Assembly (NCBI GenBank): GCA_000320605.2
Contig: KB445809.1
Location: 62,001 to 126,000 of the forward strand
Length of the DNA stretch: 64,000 nucleotides
Source of the DNA: Gelatoporia subvermispora B
Taxonomy: Eukaryota > Basidiomycota > Agaricomycetes > Polyporales > Gelatoporiaceae
Reading direction: 5' to 3'
Below the pieces are notes generated by a model. That model searched no databases, was not told where the DNA came from, and saw only the letters and a program-made list of their open reading frames with translations. Shown here one piece after another: positions 1 to 10,594 of the stretch. Every line of letters starts with the position of its first letter. Positions within the stretch are counted from its first letter, which is position 1. Made by a program: the position numbers and the translations under genes.

Positions 1-495
1 GTATCGTGTCTATTGGCCTGTACTACCATGATTCGCAGTGGCTGTTGCGGGAGTATCATGATTCATCTCTTCTTATCATAATGTATAGTGTGATTCCTTG
101 GTTCTGATCACGCCCTCGAATCCTTTACAGACGGTTGCCTGGATAGAGACTGCAAATACAATATTTTCCTTCAGTGCAGTTCCAGTACACGCCGAACCAC
201 ATGCGATGTGAGAATAATGGGTTGAAGGGTTGACAGATTCTCTCACGATCTTCCCAGACGCCGGTCGTAGTCAGTGAGGAGAGACAGCCTAATTTAACGT
301 CGAAGCTGCCCTCGTCGAATATGCCAGCAACTTGGCCAAATGACATATACGCGTGGATATGTCGAACCTTATACGTGTCCGACTAGTTGTAGACTCATCG
401 TGTATTCCCGAATTATAGACGGATACCCTCGTCTCCGCTTTTGTTTTCTATCTCTTTTCATTGCTAGAGCCCCTGCATTCGCCAACTTCTCTGGG
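1..495. other. No supported gene (left edge)
   Basis: Nothing can be assigned with confidence. A 73-codon minus-strand frame (346 down to 125) reads like protein and contains several Cys and Trp residues. It has no family signature I recognise and no convincing splice partner. It could be an exon of a gene that runs off the left edge. Confidence 0.3.
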
Positions 496-1903
496 ATGTC
501 AAGTACAGAGAGGCGACTATGTTTACAGTGCGGTGCCGCCAGCTCCGATCGACCCTTACTAATCTGCACAGCATGCAAAGATGCCTATTATTGTGTACGT
601 CTTCATAGACATCCTCACCGTCTCCATCGCGTCGAGCCATTGGTTCCAGAGCGCGGACTGTCAACGCAGCCACTGGAAGACACATAAACCAGCATGCAGA
701 TCCAAAAACCCATACGTGGGGATATACGAAATCAGCACTCTTCCAGACGGACCCGGTGGCGAAGACGGGGTCACCCAATGCATCCTGTTCAAGGGAATGA
801 AGAAAGCTCTACTCCAGCTGCCTACAATCCCAGTAGCGCGTCCATCATCTCCTTGCCACCAAATCGCAGTCGTACCGGGCGCAGGCCTCGGTATGCTCGC
901 GAGCCGTCCCATCAAAGCCACCGAGCTCATCTACGCTGAACGGCCCCTACTGATGAGCCCGTGGGGCCCTATCCCGATGAATCAGGCACAGGCGATGGCT
1001 GAATGGGAGAGGTTGTGTGGGCAGGCCTTGGCACGCATGTCGCAAGAAGATCAAGACGCGTACCGTGCGCTGACCGGGGGCCCTTCATTGGTCGGCGTTG
1101 CGGGGAATAACGGGTTCGAAGCCTCGGGCATCTTAGCCGTGTTTCAGTCAGTCTTGCCAGAGATGAACAACCAGCGTACGACCTTGAATCACTCTTTCGT
1201 GACAACGGGCAAGATCATATCCCGGGCCAATCACAGGTATGCGCTCACGACTGCGTCTAAATGATGGACTCTTATTATGTCGTGCTCTGTACACAGCTGC
1301 AAACCCAATGCAGGAGTCTTTGTGGATCCCAGATCGCTTTCCATGCAGCTCATTGCGACCAAGGACATCGCTCAAGATGAGGAGATCGTCGTAGCCTATT
1401 GCAACCTGACGAGTCAATATGCAAACAGAAAGAAGGAACTGGATCCGTATGGCTTCGTCTGCGCCTGCTCGTTATGTGTGGATCCAGAGCGCTCTGACAA
1501 GCAGATCATGCGCATCCTCACATTCCAACGCCGGTTCTTGATTGATGACGGATTGTTCGATGAGTGGCTGCGAGTCCCCTCTTTGCCCGACGATCACCTC
1601 GAGAAACAACTCCTAGAAGGCCTATCGCTCATGCGGGAGGAGGGCATGCACGATACCCCAGAATATTTATTCTTGGTCGGAAAGCTTGTCAAGGTTTATG
1701 CAGCATTGGAAAACCTCGAGAGAATGCGGCAGTGCGTGGGATGGAGCCTGGCAGCGCAGCTGACCAAGGGCGGGTATAGAACCATCGAGCAGCGTCAGGC
1801 AGTTATAGGCACGGTGACTCCCGACAGCCCCGATCTCAAGCAGTACTGGGGGAAAAGAAAGAGGAATAACCCGACAGCAAACTGTAAGGGAAGATCGGGA
1901 TAG
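496..1903 (+). CDS. SET domain protein with MYND zinc finger
   Basis: Predicted 430-residue protein from three exons (496-594, 650-1236, 1297-1903) with introns of 55 and 60 bp. Residues 9-50 form a MYND zinc finger: LCLQCG, ICTACK, YYC, then SADCQRSHWKTHKPAC across the first splice. The SET domain follows; the second splice rebuilds the invariant NHSCKPN motif, which fixes that junction. Downstream are a Glu-rich stretch ending VVAYC and a post-SET-like cysteine cluster (FVCACSLC). SMYD-type proteins of this kind are presumed lysine methyltransferases using S-adenosylmethionine, with MYND mediating protein contacts. The target is unknown. The ATG at 496 was chosen because it sits just before the finger and in frame. 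The C-terminal end after about residue 410 is basic and less certain and could contain another intron. Confidence 0.85.
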
Positions 1904-3161
1904 GACACAGGGGCTGACGACGAAGACGAGGGGACTAAGCGGGATCTTAGATTGAGCTTTGCTTTCCAGCATGTACGGCGTCGCGAAGATACACTTGATA
2001 GCTGCGTACGTCCCAAAATCTCCAGTCATTTGTTTAACCGTCAATGTATTTCGGTTCTCAATCACGACGGTATGGATACGTAGTATGAGCGAGTTGTGCA
2101 GAAGAACGTGACATGTTCAGGAGGGAAGACGCCGAACTCCGTTCTGGCAAAAACGTTGGAAAGTCCAAAGCTCGATTGGAGAGCGAGCGACATCATGCTC
2201 TGGGACCGTGAGCATGTGCATTGAGCGTTGGTTGAGCCTGAGTGGTTCAACCCTGTTGATCCAGCACTAGCAGTCCCCCGACAAGTAGATTCCGACTCGA
2301 TAGTAGCTTTTGAATCAAGTGAGTACGAGCGTGGTCCAGACGAGGGTATAACCTGAGCGACACCTCGCTAGTATGGTCGGAACATGGAGTCGCAAAAAGT
2401 TACGGAGGGCAGCTCGCAACGACCGGCGCTTGGAAGTGGAACTTAAAGTTGCCGAATGCCGGTTATCGCAGAGTGCTGTCCGGGGACGTCTCCTTCGAGA
2501 AGCCCCCGTATACGTGGTAATCCGTCTGCGGCTCCCAGCACAGAGCAATCTTAGCGACTGGCAGGTGGTATTCTGCATCTGTACTGGGTAAATCGTGGTT
2601 GGAGGATGGCTGAAAGCCACTGGCTGCTGTATAGGACAGAGAAAGCGGCGATCTAGGTCACTCGCGAACGGGATTTACTTCTCGTCACTGGTCCTGCAAC
2701 CTTCGCACACTTGCGTTGTGTTTGTAATCCTCCTTGATATTATTCTACGGTTGTATAATATTTTAGTCAACCAAGGCTAGATAATAGCATGCCGAACATT
2801 TCCTGCACGCTTCTTATACGACAATCTCTTCCTCTATCGACTGTGGAACAGTACACATGTAAGGTCCTGCTCACGTTACTCCTCTGTACGATCTTGTCGC
2901 GCCTGTTAGCAAGGGTTCAACGTTCAGCACACACTGTTCAAATGCCGACATTCGACAAGACCTCAGTCGCCATACCCATATTGTTGTGCGTCATGAGCAC
3001 TCGTGATGTGTTAGCCTAGTGGGCGTGTCATTATGGCATCCTTGTCAACAAGGAAACCGACTTACTTCATTCGTGACAGTTGCAAATTGAACATTCTCTA
3101 ATGCGACTGTGCATGGTAGTGCATCCCGCAGTCTTTGCCGAATATTGAGGCTGTGGTCGCA
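1904..3161. other. Intergenic, no gene seen
   Basis: No reading frame here resembles a known family. The one notable item is a block at about 2385-2465 that resembles a block at about 6640-6710 (listed separately). Around 2700-2780 the DNA becomes AT-rich. Confidence 0.4.
2385..2465 (+). repeat. Diverged dispersed repeat, copy 1
   Basis: The stretch carries CGCAAAAAGTTACGGAGGGC followed by a GC-rich part and ends near TGCCGAATGCCGGTTA. Copy 2 at about 6640-6710 has the same order of blocks (CGCAAAATTTTACGGAGGGC, then CCCGAACGCCGGTCA) with substitutions and small indels. Both lie in otherwise gene-free DNA. It may be an old mobile-element remnant; no terminal repeats or target duplications were seen. 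Confidence 0.35.
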
Positions 3162-4869
3162 TCAGTACTTGTTTCGCGTACACGCAGAAAAGCCATACGT
3201 CATCAAGAGTGAATTCGTGACCACTGCCAAAGACAGAACTTGTTTAGCGGGAAAAGTCGATGGTCTATATGGGTATGGGCTCACATTTCGATAGTAGGAG
3301 ATAAAAGACGAGCCAGAGCAACGTGTTGGGCGACGCGATTATCTGGACATATTGTAAGACACATTTCTGCTACTCAGACAGTGTTAATCACCATAGCGAA
3401 ACTTAGGACAGCGCAGAGACTATAGGAGTATTTGGCCATGGCCGCGATCGCGTGAGATGCTGCTACTTACGATGCGGGCAGTCCGGTGGTTATGTTAAAA
3501 ATGATCAGGCGCTGAATGATGTGATTTGTACTGAGGAGAGGACTTCAAGATCAAAGAGAGCTTTCGTTGTTGTAAGAGCTCACGTCGGAAGACAAGCTCT
3601 TGAGGTAAACAACAGGAGTATGAGTGAAGCGGAGATGGCGACGTTAGCGGCAACGCCAACAGCGCCCAGTGTATAGGCGTAGCTCTGTCCAATTTTAGCG
3701 CAAGAGCTGCACAGATATGACAGAGTCCGACTCACGATGTCTCTACCAATATCGAGGAATGAATCATAGCGTTTTCTGGTACTAGCTGTGTGTAATCCAA
3801 AGATGCAACTGGAACGGAATACACGCACGACTTTGAGTAAAATACTGAATGCCATAGGTCAGCGACTGGAAGAAGATCAAGCACATTCCATACGTATTTC
3901 TGTCGAGAAAGATGCAAGAGACAGCAATACCTATCAATCCACGCAATGTGGAAGGCTGTTGAGTTTCCGGCCAACCTATCATACACTCGGAACCCACCAG
4001 GGGAAAAACTCTCAGGACAGACTGGCTCCCCACTGCGCATAGTATGAGTTCCGTGAATCGAACCATGGTACCGCTACGCACAATGCCAAACTCTCCATAT
4101 GAAAAACCTAAAGCTGAAAATGAGCAAACTTCGATGGCAAGGGGTATTGGCACGCTCACCCCTCGACTAGCAGGATATTGACGGCCTTTCTTATGGAGTC
4201 AGCGCGGGACATGTTTGAGACTAGTGAGGACTCACAGTAACCGGAATCTGGGCCTGCCGTCGCAAAGTTACACAACCTTCAGTTATCACAAATTCAACGA
4301 AGGTACCTCGAGGCTCCTGATATATGAGATCATCAGCTGTATTTACCAGATTGATAACAATCCAGCACTGACCAGACAACACGAAGGAGATTCAAAGGAT
4401 TATTGTACCAAGTAATGAGATAGGTGTATATGGTGTGACACACGAGCGCTTGATGAGACGTATCCAGCAGACTAGTGAACAGGTCATGTTCGATAGTAGC
4501 TTCCGCAGATGCGTGGACCAAGTGACGTACAAAGTCGTAAGAACCTAACGAATGATCACTGTATATGTGGCAGTTACGTTTATTGATAGAACGTACAATC
4601 ATCCGCAGAATCCCTCTATCATCGTAGTGCTGTACGATGGCGTCAGATAGTTGTCGGAGAGGTCGGAGACAGACTGCACTTGCGGTATAGTAATGATAGG
4701 CCTGCGCGCAGGTGATTCCCCATAGTCTAACAGAAGATGTCAGCATGCTTGGATATGGCAGTATCAGTAAATCACGTACGCAGCAGATATCCTTGTGTTT
4801 CCCTTCGTACGTGAATAGACCAAGAACCTCGCATGCCACTCACAGTACGCCGACGAGCATGGCGCCCAT
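3162..4869 (-). CDS. DUF6534-type multi-pass membrane protein (middle unresolved)
   Basis: This gene has many small exons and no long frame, and was recovered by splicing. The 5' exons are 4869-4844, 4726-4675, 4629-4597, 4544-4531 and one from 4471. They give MGAMLVGVLLWGITCAQAYH, then a segment containing LLDTSHQALVCHTIYTYLIT, which matches the start of the seven-helix DUF6533/DUF6534 proteins common in agaricomycetes. The 3' exons read YTLGAVGVAANVAISASL, then NHIIQRLIIFNITTGLPAS, IIASPNTLLWLVFYLLLSK and TNSLLMT, the family's conserved C-terminal block, ending at 3162. Exons between about 4376 and 3850 could not be joined cleanly, so the gene may be decayed there. Such proteins are plasma-membrane proteins of unknown function. 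Confidence 0.6.
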
Positions 4870-6778
4870 CTCATTGGACACAAAGTATGTAGCTTCTTGT
4901 GGACATCGATGAGAAAGGTGGAGACGTACTGTATTGTCCAGGGGGGGTACGTCGGACCTCCCAAAGGTTCCAGGTGCTACTGACATAGTGGATAGGCTAC
5001 AAAGATGTCTAGAAAATGTTGTAGCGAGGACACTCTGGGGCCGCCAAATGCGAATCGGCCCTAATATGAGGTCCTGGACATGATGATCATAGGCCGGAAT
5101 AGGTATTTGAAATCAGATGATGGCGGCGTAAATATACATGTTCATCCCGAGCATGCTGCTTGTCCACAGGACATGTACATGTGGTCCGCATCATGCGGTT
5201 GGTAGTGGACAACGTTCAACACATACGCTCCTCATGACCATGTCCGAATATGACAAGTGATCGGGATGCTGATGTAGTGAGTAGTGACGAGTACTGGCGA
5301 CTCACCAAGTGGTATTGCTATATCCGGTCTATTCATCACTCGATGCTCCGAAGTCTCGACTTATCTCTGCAACGCAAATACGCTGCAGGTAGTGGCTGGC
5401 AAACTATTGGGTGACCTCTGGATGCACGACGCAACAATTACTCAACTCCCTGTCGGAGCTTGCGGGTACCTATATTCATATGGATTAGGAAACCATGCAT
5501 GCCAGCTAGGTGGAGAGACAGCGACCGGGAACGCCACCCGAGACAGCCTACGAAGCTGCCACGGCACAACAACACTGGACACACATCGGCAGGTCGGCGC
5601 CGCACATCACGGGCACCTGAAACGCGGCTTGCGTAAGAGAGCGACCTACTACAGTCATAGCGTACAGCACAGGGAGTCAGAGTACAAATCGTAACATTGA
5701 CAAGGCTGCTAGGCGCATAGCCGTGTAAGTATCATTCATGGACCGCTGGATTCATGTGGCAGCAGCATGGCAGCCTCGATAATCCTGGATACAGGTCATC
5801 GCCAGAAGCCTGTGATGTCGCACACCAGACTTCCCGACGGGGCCGGGTAACGGTCGCCATGCAATTGCATAATATGATACAGGTTTATCGACTAGAGGAA
5901 GTGTTCATCGGCTGATACTTACCTCCCAAAAGGTCTGTCATTCACAGGGGAAAGCATCCACAGAACCGGGAACGTGTATGCAGCGCAGGCAAACGTAGTG
6001 TGTTGAGCGAAATCTAGCAGCACATCTAGCCAAACCCGGATGTACTGGACCATCGAGACATAGACCAAGCAACTACCTTATCGTCTCAGACTCGTGCAAT
6101 GCAAGGAGGAAAGGCGGGGGAATAGCCAGACAACCAAGAGCGCAGACGCCGGGAGTCAGACACGGTAAACAGACTATGAGGATACAACGGCCATGTGAGA
6201 TCTAAATCGAGCTCTGGCTGCCAACATGGAGGATTCTGCGACATTGTACTCGACGCCACGCGCTCCGTAGATCCCGAGCGCAGATCTCAGTGAACACCAG
6301 GTGTTGTAACGCGACATTCTAGATGGGCCCCACGACGGTCTGAGTAGTACACAGCATAAGCAAGTTATCAGGTCGAGCATAGCACGTCATGGAAGTCCAC
6401 TGGGCTCTATCGGGTGCAAGGGCGTGCATCTTGATTCCCGGATCCCGCTTAGGGAGCGGATAGATTCAAACAAACGCTGGTACCCTGAGTATATGTATTG
6501 TCAATGAATGTCGAGTCCGAGCGGGCCCTGTCGATCCAGTACCAATGATACGGAAGAAAATCTGAAGCCGGATGGTTCAGTAGAGCGGTTTCGTAGCAGA
6601 TAAATTTGCCCCATGAAAGCACATCATGGCCAGGAAGACGAGCCGCAAAATTTTACGGAGGGCGGCTGCTGGCGGCTCTCGGGGACTGAAATTCCCGAAC
6701 GCCGGTCACGTGCCGTTCCCCGAGCAGCATTGACGAACTTCAAGGAATCGAAGCGCCTCGTCGCCGCCGTCTTCCACG
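4870..6778. other. Intergenic, no gene seen
   Basis: No recognised coding sequence in 1.9 kb. A 136-codon plus frame at 5284-5694 has composition unlike neighbouring genes and no family signature, so it is not called. The interval ends at the thioesterase start codon and contains the second copy of the dispersed block (about 6640-6710). Confidence 0.4.
6640..6710 (+). repeat. Diverged dispersed repeat, copy 2
   Basis: Partner of the block at about 2385-2465. The shared blocks are an A/T core flanked by CGCAAAA and ACGGAGGGC, and a distal CGAA(C/T)GCCGGT. This copy lies 70-140 bp upstream of the thioesterase start codon, so it could be part of that promoter region. It also holds a CACGTG E-box-like hexamer just downstream, near 6707. 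Confidence 0.35.
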
Positions 6779-8822
6779 ATGAGCTCGCCATCTAGCTCGT
6801 TGTCGCGCGCGTTGGCGGCAGGTGGTATCCTAGAACGCCTCTCCTCGATGGCCATGCGCCTTCCCGCCGCGTCGGCCGTCGCCTCGCTCGTCCTCCGTAC
6901 CTTCAAGACCATCGCGCTCGCCCTCTTCCTCCTCAACATTCGCTCCTGGCCTCTTTCATGGCATAGTATGTTCATGTGTCAAGACCGTGGTAGGACATAC
7001 TGAGCAATGCAACCATACCCGCAGTTCGCGTCTTCCTGCCAGTCTACAGACTCCGCTTCCGGTATCAACTCCTCCGCTTGCGCCTGTTCCTGACCCTCCA
7101 ACCAGCCTCTGTCCGGAGAGCAGTCCTCTCTCGTTGGCACGATGAGCTCTCGCCAGTGGGACAAAACCCATTCGACCTCTGTGTCCGGTACCGTACCTGG
7201 GCAGGTGAGTGTGACGTCCTCGTGTGTTATTCGCATGCCTATCTAAGATCTGCTTCGCGCGACCCTGCAGGGCCGGACGATTGCGATTTTAACATGCACC
7301 TGAGCAACTCTTGCTACGCCAAGGTATGTGGGACCTCCATCTCTCTGTCCTTTCCCTTTGGAAGTGCCATGGAAGTTAGGGCAGACGGGCTCTCGCAATG
7401 GTCCCAGTCCTCGGCGGAAGCTAGGGGAGCATAGCGATCACGGTGCAGCTTAGGCCTAGAGAGACCTAGAGATATGAATGACAGATGCACCCACAGTGGG
7501 TTCCTTCGTTTGCGCAGATAGTGTGGTGCTCATGCCACCATTGTGCTGGACGCATATAGAGGGGCGTCCAACTGTGACCATCCGGGTGCTAATCCAGTCG
7601 TCAGGTAGGAGGTGCCCGTCCCGTGGGATCCCGCTTCATCCTTTCAGGGCCGTTTCTGTATTCTCGAGCCTCTTCCTCAGGCTTTCCCCAGGGAAACACC
7701 ATATCGACAGATCCTGTTCGACTGACGGTGCCTCGACACAGATCCTTGATTCCGCCCGTTTCAAGTACGGGCTCGCGGCGTGCCCGACGTTCTTCCGCAC
7801 GGGTGGATGGATGGCGCTCGGAGGTGTGTACTCTGTGTCCTCGCCGTCTAGTATCTGTCCACTTACACCTCATGCATAGCGACACACTTCAAATACTATC
7901 GCGAGATCCCCATTGGCTCGCGATACGAGATGCGCGTCAGTATCGTCGCATGGGACTCCAAATGGGTGCGTCCCCCGGCTTTGTTCACAATGAAATGGCC
8001 ACTAATTTGGGTCTTCAATTTCAGGTGTACATCGCCACTCGCTACGTGACCGCGCCGAAGAAGTCTAAATCCAAATCGAGGGGCGACAGCTCCTCAGGGT
8101 CAAGAGCGCTCCCTGCCTCGGACGCCGTCCCCTTCCCCGATATGCACACCCCTGCAGACGGCCTCGCCACCGGGGCATCCACACCCAGGGGCACCTCCGC
8201 AAACGGTAACGGTACGGGTAACGGCCATGCACCCTTCAACGGGCACGGAAATGGCAACTCCAACGGACACGCGAACGGGCATACAAACGGGCATGCGAAC
8301 GGACACGCGAACGGGCACACAAATGGCCGCGCCACTGTGCCCGAGCTGCCCGCTGAGCCCGACGGCGCGACACGGCACTGCGTCGCGCTCTCCGCGATGT
8401 GCTTCAAAATCGGCCGGATCACCGTCCCGCCCGCGCTCGCGCTCGCGTGCGACGGGTTCTGCGCGCCGCCCTTGTCTACCTCTGACGCAGAGTCGTACTC
8501 CGGGACGAACCCCCCGCCGCACTGGAAGCACGTCCTCGCGCTGCGCGGCGCCAACTGGCTCGGGCGCGCGTCGGCGGCATCAGACGCGCACCCGGCGCCG
8601 ATCCCGGAGGACAGCAAGGGCACGCAGTCTGCACCTGCACGGCCGGGCCTCGCTGCGCTCCGCGCGTTTCTTACCGGCGGCTGGCGCGGGGTCCCGCCGG
8701 AGGAGCGCTGGTGGGAGCAGGCGCTCGGCGGGGTCGTGGAGGAGCGCCGCGTCGCGGGCATGGAGATGGTCAGGCCGCTCGCGGAGGGCCTTGACGGTGT
8801 CGGGTCGCTCATCTCGGCGTAG
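6779..8822 (+). CDS. Hot-dog thioesterase-like protein (THEM6/4HBT_2 type)
   Basis: Predicted 461-residue protein in six exons (6779-6965, 7025-7204, 7271-7323, 7742-7823, 7880-7965, 8025-8822). The third intron is unusually long (418 bp). An N-terminal hydrophobic segment (VASLVLRTFKTIALALFLL, about residues 40-60) suggests a membrane anchor. The hot-dog core starts with DDCDFNMHLSNSCYAK and continues LDSARFKYG, THFKYYREIPIGSRYEMRV and VYIATRYV, the pattern of thioesterase-superfamily THEM6-like proteins. These are presumed to act on acyl-CoA or related thioesters; the substrate is unknown. A low-complexity insert rich in Asn-Gly-His triplets (about residues 255-300) interrupts the fold before a C-terminal part with NPPPHWKHVLALRG. 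The last exon is strongly GC-rich. Confidence 0.85.
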
Positions 8823-9132
8823 GGCTAGGTGAGCTTGTGCTGGGGTAACGATGCAATCATAGGGGTGCCGTGTACCTAATTTTGTTGGTATCCAGTATTA
8901 GCTGTAATCCGTTAGAAGCAGGGAATCGTAATAGGTAGACGTCTCGAGTCCTGTATTTTGATAGCGCTGTGAAACTTTTTGAACTCTTTCAGCTGCAAAA
9001 ATGTTTATAGACGTGATGTAACATCAGGGACAGAGAGACGGACATCGGGTCACTGTGATTACCGAACTCTGGTATCCACTGGGCCCCTGCACCGCCACCG
9101 CCACCGCCACCGATCGCCGCTTCCTACGAGCC

Positions 9133-10308
9133 ATGTTCGACGGTACGACTGTTGAGACTGAGGCTTCTGTCACCACTATGAAAGCGAAAGAGGCCACCTC
9201 ATCAGAAATTCCGGCGGTCGTAAATGCTACAGGGCCGGAAGAAGACAAGAACGAGATGCTGAAAGCAGCCAAGCAGGGTGCGCCCCGTCATTCATCTCAT
9301 CTGGTGCTGCCTCCGACGATATCCCCATCGCAGTTGAAATCTACTTTGCGGACGCCAACCTTCCCTACGACAAGTAGCTTGGATGCATGGCAGCCCTGGT
9401 GCACAGATTAACGCACTGATATCTGCAGGTTCATGTGGACGCTCCACACCGCCAACCCAGAGCACTGGGTGCCTGTCAAGACTCTTGCTTCCTTCAAGCG
9501 CATGCGCGAATTCCAGCCGCTCGGCGTCGAATGGTTGGGCCAGGCTCTGCGCCTGAGCGAGGAACTCGAATTGGACGAGAAGGCCGAGAATGTCCGCCGC
9601 CGGACGCAGGTCAGGGAGCCCGTGGGCCAGCTTGAGCGGAGTATTTATGTCGTGCGTGACGCTTTGTGCGCTGTCGTTTTCGTGCTCAGACACCGACACA
9701 GAAAGGCTTCCCCATTGAAGAGCCTGCCTCGCAAGAGGGCCTTGAGGGTTTCTTCGGCAAGTACGGCAAGACGAATGCCGTCTGCATGCGGCGTGTCGAA
9801 GCTACCAATGTGTTCAAGGTTCGCTTATTTACGGCATGTGCGCAACCACGCTCATCGTTACTGTCCAGGGCTCTGTCTTCGTAGAGTTTGCAGACGAGAA
9901 GTCCGTGGATGCTTTCTTGAATGCCAGCCCGAAACCCACGTGGAATGGCCAAGAGCTGCTTGTTATGACACTGTGGGTTGCTCCAGCACGGGCGATACCT
10001 CCGTTGGACTAAGCACTGTTCACAGAGCAGTCTACTGCGATAAGAAAATCAAGGAGGAGGGACTCACCGGAGATGCTGCGATTATCAGGAAGCAAAATAT
10101 CGAGAGCATGGGTCGCAAAGGCTTCAGCGCGTTCCGGGAGATGGAGAAAAAGAGGCTGGATGTGGGCAAGGTGGTGGAGCTAGCAAGCAAACCCAACATT
10201 CAAATCGAAGTCATGGACGAGGGAGAAGACGAAAGTATTCCGGAAGGCAACGATGCGCATGACAGAGAAATCATTGAACAACTGTTCATTGCATACGCGC
10301 GAGGGTAG
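9133..10308 (+). CDS. La (lupus autoantigen homologue) RNA-binding protein
   Basis: Predicted 303-residue protein in six exons (9133-9277, 9334-9373, 9429-9651, 9702-9818, 9869-9972, 10026-10308). The La motif is clear: VEIYFADANLPYDKFMWTL rebuilt across two introns, then HWVPVKTLASFKRMREF. An RRM follows (KGFPIEEP ... GSVFVEFADEKSVDAFL ... LLVMT) and then YCDKKIKEEG and a charged tail. La binds 3'-oligouridine ends of RNA polymerase III transcripts, protecting tRNA precursors in the nucleus. The start at 9133 is the first in-frame ATG; a near-cognate GTG lies further upstream. The fourth exon start could be 9690 or 9702; I chose 9702 because it gives a 50-bp intron and the family's YxKGFP junction. 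It converges with the kinase gene. Confidence 0.9.
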
Positions 10309-10594
10309 AAGAGCGAGAGAGTTGTCTCAATCATCGTGATAAGTTACATGTACGCTATAGGGCGCCGCTTTAATGTACATTTGGGTTTACGACTTCTTTC
10401 AAAATCCGCAACGTCCGTGCATTGCAATATAATGGTCAAACCGAACAAAACGTGCTAGGGGACTAATGCAAATGATGATGGTAATGAGTTGTGAGAAGGT
10501 CGCTGAGCCGTACGCTGGAAGTCCGTTGGCGAGAAATGTTGCGTGATGATGGTAGTATGAATGAAGCTACAGAGAACTGGATGCGGCCGGCGCT
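10309..10594. other. Short gap between convergent genes
   Basis: Contains only the 3' flanks of the La gene and the kinase gene on the opposite strand. It is AT-rich around 10370-10480. No coding potential was seen. Confidence 0.5.

Noticed and set aside
5284..5694. 136-codon plus-strand frame
   Set aside because: Composition unlike neighbouring genes and no similarity to a known family.
8042..8812. 256-codon minus-strand frame over the thioesterase last exon
   Set aside because: Antisense shadow caused by GC-rich codons and the NGH repeats; the plus-strand protein is supported by motifs.
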